From Paraburkholderia metrosideri (GTDB lineage Bacteria > Pseudomonadota > Gammaproteobacteria > Burkholderiales > Burkholderiaceae): a DNA stretch of 64,000 nt. A program made the position numbers and the translations under genes. The notes beneath the pieces are model-generated. The model searched no databases, was not told the origin of the DNA, and was given only the letters and a program-made list of their open reading frames with translations. Positions 36,271-46,227 of this stretch are shown here, in pieces. Each line of letters starts with the position of its first letter. The stretch's first letter is position 1. The stretch lies in assembly GCF_904848625.1 (NCBI RefSeq), contig NZ_CAJHCP010000003.1:372001-436000 (forward strand), given 5' to 3'.

Positions 36271-37920
36271 ATGGCGTTTTCAATCCTCACCTCCGCACGG
36301 CGAACCGCTTATCGGTTCACCCGCCGCAGTCTCGGCTGCGTGGCACTCGTGCTGCTTGCCGGCGCGCCGCTCGCCGCGTTTGCACTGACGCCCGCCGATC
36401 TCGCGCCGCTCGCCGCCGATGACTTCGACGCGAAATCGGCAGCCATCGACAAACTGATCGCCAATCACGACAAGGAATCGCTGGCGGTGCTCAAGGCGTT
36501 GTCCGAAGACAGCGCGCTCGCAACCGATTCCGGCGCTGTGCTGCTGCAGGATGGCGACACCACGAAAGATGCGATCACCGGCAAGACCGTCCCGGCCGGC
36601 GACGCACAGCCGGTCACCCTGAACAACCTGTTGCGCTCGAAAGTATCGGGCGCATTGTCGGGCCTGCAACTCGACTCGCCGGACGCCGCGACGCGCGCCG
36701 CCGCGATCACGTCGCTGTTGCAAAACCCCGATCCGTCGATCAAACCGCTGGTCGACGCGGCCCGCGCGAAGGAAACCGATCCGGCGCTGAAGAAGCGTCT
36801 CGATACGCTGTGGGCGATGACCGCGCTGCATGACGCCGATCCGGCGAAGCGTCTCGAAGCCGTGCAGCTGGTGGCCGCGCGGCACGACCTGGACATGAAC
36901 GAACTGTTGCGTCCGCTGGTCGCGAAGAAACCGGACGGCAGCTTCAATGAACCGGACGACAGCGTGCGCGCCGCCGCGCAAAGCGGCATCGACCAACTCG
37001 ATGCGATCCAGCGACGCAGCCAGATTGCGGGCACGCTGTTCGCGGGCTTGTCGCTCGGCAGCGTGCTGCTGCTCGCCGCGCTGGGCCTTGCGATCACCTA
37101 CGGGCTGATCGGCGTGATCAACATGGCGCACGGCGAATTCCTGATGATCGGCGCATACGCCACGTACGTCGTGCAGAACCTGTTTCAACGCTTCGCGCCC
37201 GGCGCGTTCGACTGGTATCCGCTGCTCGCGGTGCCGGCGTCGTTCGCGGCGGCGGGGCTGGTCGGCATCGTGCTCGAACGCCTCGTGTTGAAGCATCTGT
37301 ATGGCCGTCCGCTCGAAACGCTGCTGACCACCTTCGGCGTCAGCCTGATCCTGATTCAGGCCACGCGGATGCTGTTCGGCGCGCAGAACGTGCAGGTGAT
37401 CAACCCGTCGTGGATGAGCGGCGGCGTCACCGTGCTGCCGAATCTGATCCTGCCGTATAACCGGCTCGCGATTCTGGCGTTCTCTATGATCGTGGTCGGC
37501 ATTGCGTGGGCCGTGCTGACGAAGACGCGGCTCGGTCTGTTCGTGCGCGCTGTCACGCAGAACCGTCGGATGGCGGCTTGCGTCGGCGTGAAAACCGCAC
37601 GAGTCGATTCGTATGCATTCGCGTTCGGCGCGGGCATTGCCGGACTGGGCGGCTGCGCGCTGTCGCAGATCGGTAACGTCGGACCGGATCTCGGCCAGAG
37701 CTACATCATCGATTCGTTCATGGCGGTGGTGCTCGGCGGTGTCGGTCAACTCGCCGGCACGGTCATCGGCGGCTTCGGTCTTGGACTGGTCAGCAAGGCA
37801 ATCGAGCCGTTCTGGGGCGCCGTCCTCGCGAAAATCGCGGTACTGGTGCTGATCGTGCTGTTCATCCAGAAGCGTCCGCAGGGCATGTTCGCCCTCAAGG
37901 GCCGTAGCGCGGAGGCATGA
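36271..37920 (+). CDS. urtB: Urea ABC transporter permease UrtB
   Basis: A 549-residue permease with the UrtB-specific layout: signal peptide (~15-38), a ~215-residue helical periplasmic domain (~40-255), then a LivH-like membrane domain (~265-545, about 8 helices). The latter contains ITYGLIGVINMAHGEFLMIGAY and the conserved VLGGVGQLAGTVIGG. It pairs with UrtC to form the channel. urtC begins 1 base after its stop. Confidence 0.94.
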   Translation: MAFSILTSARRTAYRFTRRSLGCVALVLLAGAPLAAFALTPADLAPLAADDFDAKSAAIDKLIANHDKESLAVLKALSEDSALATDSGAVLLQDGDTTKDAITGKTVPAGDAQPVTLNNLLRSKVSGALSGLQLDSPDAATRAAAITSLLQNPDPSIKPLVDAARAKETDPALKKRLDTLWAMTALHDADPAKRLEAVQLVAARHDLDMNELLRPLVAKKPDGSFNEPDDSVRAAAQSGIDQLDAIQRRSQIAGTLFAGLSLGSVLLLAALGLAITYGLIGVINMAHGEFLMIGAYATYVVQNLFQRFAPGAFDWYPLLAVPASFAAAGLVGIVLERLVLKHLYGRPLETLLTTFGVSLILIQATRMLFGAQNVQVINPSWMSGGVTVLPNLILPYNRLAILAFSMIVVGIAWAVLTKTRLGLFVRAVTQNRRMAACVGVKTARVDSYAFAFGAGIAGLGGCALSQIGNVGPDLGQSYIIDSFMAVVLGGVGQLAGTVIGGFGLGLVSKAIEPFWGAVLAKIAVLVLIVLFIQKRPQGMFALKGRSAEA

Positions 37921-37921
37921 G

Positions 37922-39109
37922 ATGACATCTGCAACTTCATCGACTCACGTCGGCGCAGCGGGCAACGCGGGCACTAACGCACGCGATGCGGGAGCCGGCT
38001 TCGCGCTCGGCTTGCCACCGCGTCCCGCATTGCTGTCGCGGCGCGCGTGGCTGGCGCTGATCGCGCTGATCATCGTGTTCGGTCTGGGCGTGCCGTTCGC
38101 GACGCTGGTCCTGCCGGAAACGAGCGCGTTCCATCTGTCCGCGTATGCGACGACGATCACCGGCAAGTTCATGTGCTACGCGATCGCGGCGCTGGCGCTC
38201 GATCTCGTGTGGGGCTACTGCGGCATCCTGAGCCTCGGCCATGCATTGTTCTTCGCGCTGGGCGGCTACGCGATCGGCATGTACCTGATGCGCTCGATCG
38301 GCCACGACGGCAAGTACGGCAGCGATCTGCCGGACTTCATGGTGTTCCTCGACTGGCATCAGTTGCCGTGGTACTGGCAAGGCACGCAGCACCTCGGCTA
38401 CGCGTTGCTGCTGGTCGTGCTGGTGCCGGCAGTGGTCGCGTGGGTGTTCGGCTTCTTCACGTTCCGTTCGCGCGTGAAGGGCGTGTATCTGTCGATCATC
38501 ACGCAGGCCATGACCTTCGCCGCGATGCTGCTGTTCTATCGCAACGAAACCGGGTTTGGCGGCAATAACGGCTTCACCGACTTCAAGCGGATTGGCGGCT
38601 TTCCGATCACGCATCCGGGCACGCGCACCGCCCTGCTGCTGATCACGTTCGCCGTGCTGATCCTCGCGTTTCTCGGCGCGCGCGCCATCGTCACGTCGAA
38701 GCTCGGCCGCGTGACGACCGCCGTGCGCGACGGCGAAACGCGCCTGATGTTCCTCGGTTATAGCCCGCTCGCGTACAAGCTGTTCGTGTGGACCGTGTCG
38801 GCTGTGTTGTGCGGCATTGCCGGTGCGTTGTACGTGCCGCAGGTCGGCATCATCAACCCGGGTGAAATGTCGCCGGGCAACTCGATCGAAATGGCGATCT
38901 GGGTCGCCGTCGGCGGACGCGGCACGCTGATCGGGCCGATCATCGGCGCGTTCGCGGTGAACGGCGCGAAGAGCTTCTTTACGGCGAATTTCCCTGAATA
39001 CTGGCTGTTCTTCCTTGGTCTGATTTTCGTACTGGTTCCGCTGCTGCTGCCCAACGGCATCATGGGACTGATCGAACTCATCACGCGCCAGAAGGACCGC
39101 CGCTCATGA
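37922..39109 (+). CDS. urtC: Urea ABC transporter permease UrtC
   Basis: A 395-residue LivM-like permease with about 9-10 helices. Diagnostic segments are LDLVWGYCGILSLGHALFFALGGYAIGMYLMR and AIWVAVGGRGTLIGPIIGAF (only partly quoted here). The N-terminal ~40 residues are a Ser/Ala/Gly-rich cytoplasmic tail. It overlaps urtD by 4 bases (ATGA). Confidence 0.93.
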   Translation: MTSATSSTHVGAAGNAGTNARDAGAGFALGLPPRPALLSRRAWLALIALIIVFGLGVPFATLVLPETSAFHLSAYATTITGKFMCYAIAALALDLVWGYCGILSLGHALFFALGGYAIGMYLMRSIGHDGKYGSDLPDFMVFLDWHQLPWYWQGTQHLGYALLLVVLVPAVVAWVFGFFTFRSRVKGVYLSIITQAMTFAAMLLFYRNETGFGGNNGFTDFKRIGGFPITHPGTRTALLLITFAVLILAFLGARAIVTSKLGRVTTAVRDGETRLMFLGYSPLAYKLFVWTVSAVLCGIAGALYVPQVGIINPGEMSPGNSIEMAIWVAVGGRGTLIGPIIGAFAVNGAKSFFTANFPEYWLFFLGLIFVLVPLLLPNGIMGLIELITRQKDRRS

Positions 39110-39969
39110 ACCAGAACCCGATGGTCCCCGATCTCGACTTACCCGAAGCACCTTCCGAATATTCGTTGAGCGGCGTCGCGAACATGGGGCGCGCGGTGGT
39201 GCCGGGCGAGATCGACGTCTCGCACGGCACGATCCTGTATCTCGAAGACGTGACCGTGAGTTTCGATGGCTTTCGTGCGTTGAACGCGCTGACGCTGAAC
39301 ATCGATGCCGGCGAACTGCGCTGCATCATCGGCCCGAATGGCGCGGGCAAGACGACGATGATGGATGTCATCACCGGCAAGACCTCGCCGGACTCTGGCA
39401 AAGTGTTTCTCGGCCAGTCGATCGATCTGACGCGGATGAACGAGCCGTCCATCGCGCGCGCCGGGATTGGTCGCAAGTTCCAGAAGCCGACCGTGTTCGA
39501 GCAGCATCCCGTGTGGGAAAACCTCGAACTGGCGATGAAAACCGATAAGGGCTGGTGGGCGTCGCTGCGCGCGCGACTGGATCGCGACGCGCAAGCGCGT
39601 ATCGAAGAGACGCTGGTGCTGATCGGCCTGGAGAGCGAAGCGCGGCGGCTCGCGGGCGAGCTATCGCATGGACAGAAACAGCGGCTCGAAATCGGCATGC
39701 TGCTGATGCAGCAACCCGCGCTGCTGCTGCTCGACGAACCCGCCGCCGGCATGACCGATGACGAAACCATGCAGCTCGCCGAGTTGCTCAATCATCTGCG
39801 CGGCACCTGCTCGATGATGGTGGTCGAGCATGACATGGAGTTCGTGGCGGCGCTGTCGGGCGAAAAGGGCAAGGTCACGGTGATGGCCGAAGGACGCGTA
39901 CTTGCGCACGGCACACTGGACGAAGTGAAGAAAGACGAGACCGTGATCGAGTCGTATCTCGGTCGATGA
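39106..39969 (+). CDS. urtD: Urea ABC transporter ATPase UrtD
   Basis: A 287-residue LivG-type ATPase. A ~45-residue N-terminal extension precedes the ATPase domain. Walker A is GPNGAGKTT, followed by the signature LSHGQKQRLEIGMLLMQ and Walker B LLLLDEPAAGMT. It overlaps urtC by 4 bases. It works with UrtE to power urea import. Confidence 0.95.
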   Translation: MNQNPMVPDLDLPEAPSEYSLSGVANMGRAVVPGEIDVSHGTILYLEDVTVSFDGFRALNALTLNIDAGELRCIIGPNGAGKTTMMDVITGKTSPDSGKVFLGQSIDLTRMNEPSIARAGIGRKFQKPTVFEQHPVWENLELAMKTDKGWWASLRARLDRDAQARIEETLVLIGLESEARRLAGELSHGQKQRLEIGMLLMQQPALLLLDEPAAGMTDDETMQLAELLNHLRGTCSMMVVEHDMEFVAALSGEKGKVTVMAEGRVLAHGTLDEVKKDETVIESYLGR

Positions 39970-40024
39970 ATCGGTCGCCCGGATAGATCACCGAAAAGCC
40001 GCTGAAACAAAGGGTCGAACGGAC

Positions 40025-40717
40025 ATGCTAGAAGTTGAAAACCTGAACCAGTACTACGGCGGCAGCCACATCCTGCGCGATGTGAAGCTCACCGTGCCCG
40101 ATGGCAAGCTCACCGTTCTGCTGGGCCGCAATGGTGTCGGCAAGACCACGCTGCTGCGCTGCCTGATGGGCGTCGTGCAGACGAAGAGCGGTTCCATTGC
40201 GTGGCGCGGTGCGCCGATCACGAAGCTGCCGACCTACTCGCGCGTCGAAAAAGGCCTCGCTTACGTGCCGCAGGGCCGCGATATTTTTCCGCGCCTGACC
40301 GTCGAGGAAAATCTGCTGGTCGGTGCCGCGAGCAAGAAAGCGCCGAAGAAAATCCCCGATCGTATCTATGAACTGTTCCCGGTACTGAAGGACATGCGCA
40401 GCCGTCGCGGCGGCGATCTGTCCGGTGGCCAGCAGCAACAGCTGGCGATTGGCCGCGCGCTGATGAGCGATCCGCAACTGCTGATTCTCGATGAACCGAC
40501 CGAAGGCATCCAGCCGTCGATCATTCAGGACATTGGCCGCACGCTGCGTCAGCTGGTCGAGGAAATGGGCATGACGGTGCTGCTCGTCGAGCAGTATTAC
40601 GACTTCGCGAAAGATATCGCCGACCGCTACTGGGTGATGAGCCGTGGAGAAATCGTCGCGGGCGGCGAAGGCGCCAACATGGATGCGGACGGCGTGCGTG
40701 CATTGATCGCGGTATAA
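40025..40717 (+). CDS. urtE: Urea ABC transporter ATPase UrtE
   Basis: A 230-residue LivF-type ATPase. The opening [17 protein letters not shown] is typical of UrtE. Walker A is GRNGVGKTT, the signature [15 protein letters not shown], and Walker [15 protein letters not shown]. It is the last gene of the transporter, 55 bases after urtD and 173 bases before ureD. Confidence 0.95.
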   Translation: MLEVENLNQYYGGSHILRDVKLTVPDGKLTVLLGRNGVGKTTLLRCLMGVVQTKSGSIAWRGAPITKLPTYSRVEKGLAYVPQGRDIFPRLTVEENLLVGAASKKAPKKIPDRIYELFPVLKDMRSRRGGDLSGGQQQQLAIGRALMSDPQLLILDEPTEGIQPSIIQDIGRTLRQLVEEMGMTVLLVEQYYDFAKDIADRYWVMSRGEIVAGGEGANMDADGVRALIAV

Positions 40718-40757
40718 GCGGCACTCGCAATCACGCCTGCGCTGCGTGCTATTCTCG

Positions 40758-40782
40758 GCGCAACCCCGACCTTGGGTTGCGC
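40758..40782 (+). terminator. Hairpin between urtE and ureD
   Basis: A perfect 9-bp inverted repeat (GCGCAACCC with GGGTTGCGC, 7-base loop) lies 41 bases after the urtE stop. There is no T-run, so it may attenuate rather than end urt transcription before the urease genes. Confidence 0.45.
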
Positions 40783-40835
40783 TGCCTCGACCTGCTTCGC
40801 CAACGCAACGTTTGCCCGGGTCTTAACACGTCGAT

Positions 40836-40879
40836 CGCACGACTACCGCACGACTACCGCACGACTACCGCACGACTAC
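40836..40879 (+). repeat. Four perfect 11-bp tandem repeats upstream of ureD
   Basis: CGCACGACTAC is repeated four times without a mismatch and ends 11 bases before the ureD ATG. It occupies the region where the ureD ribosome site should be. Eleven bp is close to one helical turn, so the copies face the same side of the DNA. Confidence 0.85.
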
Positions 40880-40890
40880 TTTACGCACGC

Positions 40891-41772
40891 ATGTCGCTTC
40901 ACGAAAATCACGTTACGCTCGCCACCGCTCAACCCGCCACGCATTCTCCATGGCGGGCACGCCTCGAACTCGGCTTCGTCCAACAGCATGAACGTACGAC
41001 GCTCGTGCATCGGCTGCACGATGGGCCGTTGCGGGTTCAGAGACCGCTTTATCCCGAAGGTCAGGCGATCTGTCACGCGGTGATCGTGCATCCGCCTGGC
41101 GGGATTGCGGGCGGCGATCACCTCGATATTCAGGTAGATGTCGGCGCGAGCGCGCATGCGGTGGTGACGACACCGGGCGCGACCAAGTGGTACAAGTCCA
41201 ACGGACGCGCTGCGCATCAGCAGATTGCGGTGCGGGTCGGCGAGCGGGCGAAGCTCGACTGGCTGCCGCAGAACAACATCGTTTTCGATCACGCGAATGC
41301 GCATCTGGATTTTTCGCTGACGCTCGCCGAAGGCGCGACGGCGTTGGGATGGGATGCGACGCAGCTTGGACGTCAGGCGGCTGGAGAACGGTGGTCGGAG
41401 GGCCGCTTGAATGCTGTGTCGCGGATCGTCGGCGCACGCGGCGAATTGCTGTGGTTCGAGCGCGCAAGCCTCAGCGCGGACGATGCGCTGCGCGACGCGG
41501 CTCAAGGCCTGGCCGGGTTTCCTGCCTACGGGACGCTGTGGGCCGTCGGCCCGGCGTGCGACGATGCACTCGCCGAATCGCTGACCGCGCAGCTGCCGTT
41601 CGACGACTCGCTACGCGCCGCCGCCAGCTGCGTCACGAATGGCGTGCTGCTCGTGCGCGCGGTTTCTCGTTCAATGGAAACGCTGCAGAACGCGTTGACA
41701 CGCTGCTGGCTGCAACTGCGGCCGGTCGTGCACGGTGTCGAGGCCGTGCCGCTGCGGATCTGGTCGACGTAA
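40891..41772 (+). CDS. ureD: Urease accessory protein UreD (UreH)
   Basis: A 293-residue cytosolic urease maturation factor that binds the apo-urease and recruits UreF/UreG for nickel delivery. Diagnostic segments are [36 protein letters not shown] and LPQNNIVFD. The start at 40891 ([10 protein letters not shown]) directly follows the 11-bp repeats. It is separated from ureABC by an amino-acid binding protein gene. Confidence 0.93.
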   Translation: MSLHENHVTLATAQPATHSPWRARLELGFVQQHERTTLVHRLHDGPLRVQRPLYPEGQAICHAVIVHPPGGIAGGDHLDIQVDVGASAHAVVTTPGATKWYKSNGRAAHQQIAVRVGERAKLDWLPQNNIVFDHANAHLDFSLTLAEGATALGWDATQLGRQAAGERWSEGRLNAVSRIVGARGELLWFERASLSADDALRDAAQGLAGFPAYGTLWAVGPACDDALAESLTAQLPFDDSLRAAASCVTNGVLLVRAVSRSMETLQNALTRCWLQLRPVVHGVEAVPLRIWST

Positions 41773-42119
41773 GCGGTTTTCGCGCTTGCGCCGACACCCA
41801 TTGAAAGCGGCCACGCCGGGACTGCCCGCATCGAAACGGCCCAATGGGTTGTACTACGCGCATGACCGTCCATCTGGGCGTGCAAGTCGGCTGACCTGAA
41901 TCAACTCAACCCGCCCACCGCCCAGCCCCCGCCGCCCTCATAGCTTTGTCATCGCACCAAAATGGGCCCTCAACACGCCTCGAATTGGTGCGCGACATCC
42001 GTAGAAGCCCGCCGGGTCGACCTCGCACCGGCATGGCACATCCCTTGCATAAAATTCCCTACGATGCTGCCGCACCCTGACGGCAGCCGCCCGGCTTTGC
42101 CACTTCCACCGCTCACAAC
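41773..42119. other. Regulatory region between ureD and the amino-acid binding protein
   Basis: 347 bp without a gene. It contains a consensus sigma-54 promoter at 42034-42049. Upstream there is an NtrC-like site (41953-41969, CGCACCAAAATGGGCCC) and a separate TTGGTGC half-site (41985-41991). GCACCAA and TTGGTGC form inverted arms 24 bp apart. Confidence 0.65.
42034..42049 (+). promoter_or_regulatory. Sigma-54 promoter of the amino-acid binding protein gene
   Basis: TGGCAC-ATCCC-TTGCA matches the -24/-12 consensus exactly, with GG (42035-42036) and GC (42047-42048) 10 bp apart. Transcription would begin near 42061, about 60 bases before the ATG at 42120. Candidate NtrC sites lie 45-80 bp upstream, a normal enhancer distance. 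Confidence 0.87.
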
Positions 42120-42932
42120 ATGAAACGAACCACTCCTCGCTCCGTGCGTCGCGCGTTTCTCGTCGCGCTACTGTCAGTGCCTGTGATCGTGCATCTCGTC
42201 TTTCACACGATCGCCGCTCACGCCGATACGCTCGACAACATCGCCAAGGCCGGCGTGCTGAAGGTGGCGGTGCCCGAGGACTATCCGCCGTTCGGATCGG
42301 TCGGCCCCGACATGAAGCCGCAGGGCTATGACATCGACACCGCCGCGTTCCTCGCGAAGTCGATGAACGTGAAGCTCGAACTCGTGCCGGTCAACAGCGC
42401 GAACCGCATTCCGTATCTGCAAACCGGCAAGGTCGATCTGGTGATCTCGTCGCTCGGCAAAACGCCGGAGCGCGAGAAAGTGATCGACTTTTCGACCGCG
42501 TATGCGCCGTATTACCAGGGCGTGTTCGGTCCCGCCGACATTAAGGTCAGCGGCCCCGCCGACCTGACCGGCAAGACGGTCGGCGCGACGCGCGGTGCGC
42601 TCGAAGAAATCGGCCTCACGCAAATGGCGCCGAACGCGACCATCAAACGTTTCGAGGACAACAACGCGACCATCGCCGCGTTTCTGTCGGGCCAGGTGCA
42701 GTTGATCGCCGCCGGCAACATCGTCGCGGCCGCGATCATCGCGAAGAATCCGCCGCGCCGTCCGGAGCCGAAGTTCGTCATCAAGAATTCGCCGTGCTTC
42801 GTCGGCATGAATAAAAGCGAGCCGCGTCTGCAGCAGAAAGTGAACGCCGCGATTGCGCAGGCCCGCCAGGACGGCACACTCAACACGATGTCGAAGAAGT
42901 GGTTCGGCGCGCCGTTGCCCGCCGATCTGTAA
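42120..42932 (+). CDS. Amino-acid ABC transporter substrate-binding protein
   Basis: A 270-residue periplasmic type-II binding protein of the polar amino acid family. The signal peptide covers ~1-35 (cleavage near AHA-DTLD). Typical segments are GVLKVAVPEDYPPFGSVG, GYDIDTAAFLAK, GKVDLVISSLGKTPEREKVIDFS and TVGATRGALEEI. No permease or ATPase gene lies nearby, so it must share one encoded elsewhere. It has its own sigma-54 promoter and is inserted between ureD and ureABC, consistent with a role in nitrogen scavenging. Confidence 0.9.
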   Translation: MKRTTPRSVRRAFLVALLSVPVIVHLVFHTIAAHADTLDNIAKAGVLKVAVPEDYPPFGSVGPDMKPQGYDIDTAAFLAKSMNVKLELVPVNSANRIPYLQTGKVDLVISSLGKTPEREKVIDFSTAYAPYYQGVFGPADIKVSGPADLTGKTVGATRGALEEIGLTQMAPNATIKRFEDNNATIAAFLSGQVQLIAAGNIVAAAIIAKNPPRRPEPKFVIKNSPCFVGMNKSEPRLQQKVNAAIAQARQDGTLNTMSKKWFGAPLPADL

Positions 42933-43080
42933 CCCCGTCATGCCATTTTGTAAGCACGCTGTTAGGCGGACTTGATACCGTGGCTGGCTCATCCGGCATT
43001 GCGTCCGTCGCGGCTTCACCTGGTCATCGTGTGCCCGCACCCGATGGCAGCCGCGCTGCGCAGTGCCTGTCATTGTCGCT

Positions 43081-43102
43081 GCCGGTTCCGTCCGGAACCG
43101 GC
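43081..43102 (+). terminator. Hairpin upstream of ureA
   Basis: A perfect 9-bp inverted repeat (GCCGGTTCC, loop GTCC, GGAACCGGC) lies 44 bases before the ureA ATG and has no T-run. It could mark the end of the binding-protein transcript or shape the ureA leader. Confidence 0.4.
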
Positions 43103-43146
43103 ACAACGACCGTCTTCACGACGTCACAACTGAACGCAACCATTCG

Positions 43147-43449
43147 ATGAAGCTGACACCTCGCGAGAAGGACAAGCTGCTGATCTTCACCGCCGCGCTA
43201 CTCGCCGAAAGGCGCCGCGCCCGCGGCCTCAAACTGAACTATCCGGAAGCCATCGCCTTCATCACCGCCGCGCTGATGGAGGCCGCCCGCGACGGCAAGA
43301 CCGTCGCCGAGGTCATGCACTACGGCACCACGCTGCTCACACGCGACGACGTGATGGAAGGCGTGCCGGAGATGATCCCGGATATCCAGGTCGAAGCCAC
43401 GTTCCCGGATGGCACCAAGCTCGTCACCGTCCATCACCCGATTCCCTGA
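43147..43449 (+). CDS. ureA: Urease gamma subunit
   Basis: A 100-residue structural subunit. The family opening [20 protein letters not shown] and the segments [13 protein letters not shown] and [21 protein letters not shown] are present. The start at 43147 matches the usual length of 100. It forms the (alpha-beta-gamma)3 urease with UreB and UreC. ureB begins 33 bases later. Confidence 0.97.
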   Translation: MKLTPREKDKLLIFTAALLAERRRARGLKLNYPEAIAFITAALMEAARDGKTVAEVMHYGTTLLTRDDVMEGVPEMIPDIQVEATFPDGTKLVTVHHPIP

Positions 43450-43482
43450 TCACGCAATTACCCAAGACCTAAGGCACGCCCC

Positions 43483-43788
43483 ATGATCCCCGGCGAACTC
43501 CTCATCGACGACGGCGAACACGAACTCAATGCAGGCCGTGCGACCGTCACGGTGGTCGTATCGAATACCGGCGACCGGCCGGTGCAGATCGGCTCGCACT
43601 ACCACTTCTACGAAGTGAACGACGCGTTGTCGTTCGATCGCGAAGCGGCACGCGGCTTCCGGCTGAACATCGCGGCGGGCACCGCCGTGCGCTTCGAGCC
43701 CGGCCAGGAACGCACGGTCGAGCTGGTCGAACTGGCGGGCGACCGCGTCGTCTACGGCTTCAACGGCCGCGTGATGGGCAAGCTGTGA
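43483..43788 (+). CDS. ureB: Urease beta subunit
   Basis: A 101-residue subunit opening [11 protein letters not shown]. It contains [21 protein letters not shown], the typical UreB core (quoted in part), and [13 protein letters not shown] near the end. AAGG lies 9 bases before the ATG. It is co-transcribed with ureA and ureC. Confidence 0.97.
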   Translation: MIPGELLIDDGEHELNAGRATVTVVVSNTGDRPVQIGSHYHFYEVNDALSFDREAARGFRLNIAAGTAVRFEPGQERTVELVELAGDRVVYGFNGRVMGKL

Positions 43789-43837
43789 TGCGCACCACGC
43801 GCTGCGCTGCCTGCCCTGCTTACTTCGGACCCACACC

Positions 43838-45544
43838 ATGACATTACGCATTGGCCGCCGCGCATACGCGGAGATGTTCGGCCCCACCACCGGCGACCGC
43901 GTGCGACTCGCCGATACCGAGTTGCTGATCGAAGTCGAGCGCGATTTCACCACCTACGGCGAAGAAGTGAAATTCGGCGGCGGCAAGGTGATTCGCGACG
44001 GCATGGGCCAGTCGCAACGCGTGCACGCCGAGGTGGTCGATACCGTCGTGACGAACGCGGTGATTCTCGATCACTGGGGCATCGTCAAGGCTGACATCGG
44101 CATCAAGAACGGCCGCATTGCCGCGATCGGCAAGGCCGGCAATCCCGACATTCAACCGAACGTGACGATTGCGATTGGCGCGTCCACCGAAGTGATCGCG
44201 GGCGAAGGGCTGATCGTGACGGCGGGCGGCATCGATACGCACATTCACTTCATCAGCCCGCAGCAGATCGAGGAAGCGCTCGCCAGCGGCGTGACCACGA
44301 TGCTCGGCGGCGGCACCGGTCCGGCGACCGGCACCAATGCGACGACCTGCACGCCGGGTCCGTGGCATCTGGAACGCATGCTGCAAGCCGCGGACGGTTA
44401 TCCGATGAATCTCGGTTTTCTCGGCAAGGGCAATGTGAGCCAGCCGCAACCGGCGCTGGAGCAGATCGCGGCGGGTGCGATCGGCTTGAAGCTGCATGAG
44501 GATTGGGGTACGACGCCCGCCGCGATCGACAACTGCCTCTCGGTTGCCGACGACACCGACACCCAGGTCGCGATTCACACGGATACGCTGAACGAAGCGG
44601 GCTTTGTCGAAGCGACCGTGGCCGCGTTCAAGGGCCGCACGATCCACACGTATCACACGGAAGGCGCAGGCGGCGGTCACGCACCGGACATCATCAAGGT
44701 GTGCGGCGAATCGAACGTGCTGCCCTCCTCGACCAATCCGACGCGCCCGTACACGGTCAACACGCTCGAAGAGCATCTCGACATGCTGATGGTGTGCCAC
44801 CACCTGGACCCGTCGATTGCGGAAGACATTGCGTTCGCCGAATCGCGGATTCGCCGCGAGACGATTGCCGCCGAAGATATCCTGCACGACCTCGGCGCGC
44901 TGTCGATGCTGTCGTCGGATTCGCAGGCGATGGGCCGGGTCGGCGAAGTGATTATTCGCACGTGGCAGACCGCGCACAAGATGAAGGTGCAACGCGGCGC
45001 GCTGCCGGAAGACACCGCACGTCACGATAACTTCCGGGCGAAGCGCTACGTCGCCAAGTACACGATCAACCCGGCCATCACCCACGGCATCGCGCATGAA
45101 GTCGGTTCGATCGAGCCGGGCAAGTGGGCCGATCTGGTGTTCTGGGAACCGGCGTTTTTCGGCATCAAGCCGTCGCTGATCCTGAAGGGCGGCATGATCG
45201 CGATGGCGCAGATGGGCGACCCGAACGCGTCGATTCCGACGCCGCAGCCGGTGCACTATCGCGAGATGTTCGCGACGCGTGGCGGCGCATTGGGCCGCAC
45301 GTCGCTGACCTTCGTGTCGCAGATGGCCGCCGATGCGGGTGTTGCCGAGCGTTATGGCCTGAGCAAGCGCATCGTCGCGGTGAAGAACTGCCGCAATATC
45401 TCGAAGGCGGACATGATTCACAACGCGTGGCGTCCTGCTATCAGCGTCGATCCCGAGACGTATCAGGTGATCGCCGATGGTCAATTGCTGACCTGCGAGC
45501 CCGCCACCGTGCTGCCGATGGCACAACGCTACTTCCTGTTCTAA
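43838..45544 (+). CDS. ureC: Urease alpha (catalytic) subunit
   Basis: A 568-residue nickel amidohydrolase that hydrolyses urea to ammonia and carbamate. Nickel ligands are visible: His135 and His137 (DTHIHF), the carbamylated Lys218 (LKLHEDWG), later His residues in [15 protein letters not shown], and Asp in [10 protein letters not shown]. The flap CHHLD segment is intact. Length and motifs are complete, so an active enzyme is expected. ureE follows 2 bases after the stop. Confidence 0.98.
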   Translation: MTLRIGRRAYAEMFGPTTGDRVRLADTELLIEVERDFTTYGEEVKFGGGKVIRDGMGQSQRVHAEVVDTVVTNAVILDHWGIVKADIGIKNGRIAAIGKAGNPDIQPNVTIAIGASTEVIAGEGLIVTAGGIDTHIHFISPQQIEEALASGVTTMLGGGTGPATGTNATTCTPGPWHLERMLQAADGYPMNLGFLGKGNVSQPQPALEQIAAGAIGLKLHEDWGTTPAAIDNCLSVADDTDTQVAIHTDTLNEAGFVEATVAAFKGRTIHTYHTEGAGGGHAPDIIKVCGESNVLPSSTNPTRPYTVNTLEEHLDMLMVCHHLDPSIAEDIAFAESRIRRETIAAEDILHDLGALSMLSSDSQAMGRVGEVIIRTWQTAHKMKVQRGALPEDTARHDNFRAKRYVAKYTINPAITHGIAHEVGSIEPGKWADLVFWEPAFFGIKPSLILKGGMIAMAQMGDPNASIPTPQPVHYREMFATRGGALGRTSLTFVSQMAADAGVAERYGLSKRIVAVKNCRNISKADMIHNAWRPAISVDPETYQVIADGQLLTCEPATVLPMAQRYFLF

Positions 45545-45546
45545 CC

Positions 45547-46227
45547 ATGCGCACTCTCGACAAACTGCTAGCGCCGCATCTGAAGCTTGCGCCGGTGCTG
45601 GTCAAACGTGCACCGACCTTGACGCTCGCTTTCGACGAGCGTCGTAAAAGCCGGCTCGCGGCCACGCTCGATAGCGGAGAAGAAGTCGCGTTGCTGTTGC
45701 CGCGCGGCACGGTCCTGCGTGACGGCGACGTGCTGATCGCCGACGACGGTGGCCTCGTGCGCGTCGTCGCGGCGGCGGAAGCGGTGCTGGTCGTGCGGGC
45801 GAAAGATGTATTGACACTGACGCGCGCCGCCTATCATCTCGGCAACCGGCACACGCCGGTCGAGGTCGGTGCGGATTATCTGAAGCTCGAATACGACCCG
45901 GTGCTGGCCGATATGCTCAAGCGGATCGGCGCGACGGTCGATCAGGTGTCGATGCCGTTTCAGCCTGAATCCGGTGCTTATGGCGGCGGCCACAAGCATG
46001 GCCATGACGAGACTTTCGCTGAAGACTATGCGCTCGCGCAGCAGGTGTTCGGCGAGCATCATGGGCATGAGCATTCGCATGATCATGAGCATCCGCACGA
46101 TCACGATCACGATCACGCCCACACGGCGCATGGTCACTCGCATGACCATGACCATGACCATGCTCACGACGACCACGTGCACGACGAATCCTGCGGCCAC
46201 GCGCATCACCACCATGCGCATCGCTGA
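45547..46227 (+). CDS. ureE: Urease accessory nickel chaperone with His-rich tail
   Basis: A 226-residue metallochaperone. The N-terminal peptide-binding domain and the UreE metal-binding domain ([12 protein letters not shown]) cover ~1-150. A C-terminal tail of about 70 residues contains about 30 His, arranged as HDHDH and HGHSH runs. The tail can store many Ni ions and is longer than the ~15-residue tail of the Klebsiella protein. It overlaps ureF by 14 bases. Confidence 0.93.
   Translation: MRTLDKLLAPHLKLAPVLVKRAPTLTLAFDERRKSRLAATLDSGEEVALLLPRGTVLRDGDVLIADDGGLVRVVAAAEAVLVVRAKDVLTLTRAAYHLGNRHTPVEVGADYLKLEYDPVLADMLKRIGATVDQVSMPFQPESGAYGGGHKHGHDETFAEDYALAQQVFGEHHGHEHSHDHEHPHDHDHDHAHTAHGHSHDHDHDHAHDDHVHDESCGHAHHHHAHR

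Noticed and set aside
40836..40879. CRISPR-like array
   Set aside because: The four units are contiguous 11-mers without spacers, so they are a simple tandem repeat.
43844..45526. Minus-strand open frame (560 codons) opposite ureC
   Set aside because: Antisense to a complete urease alpha subunit; His/Arg-rich shadow without motifs.
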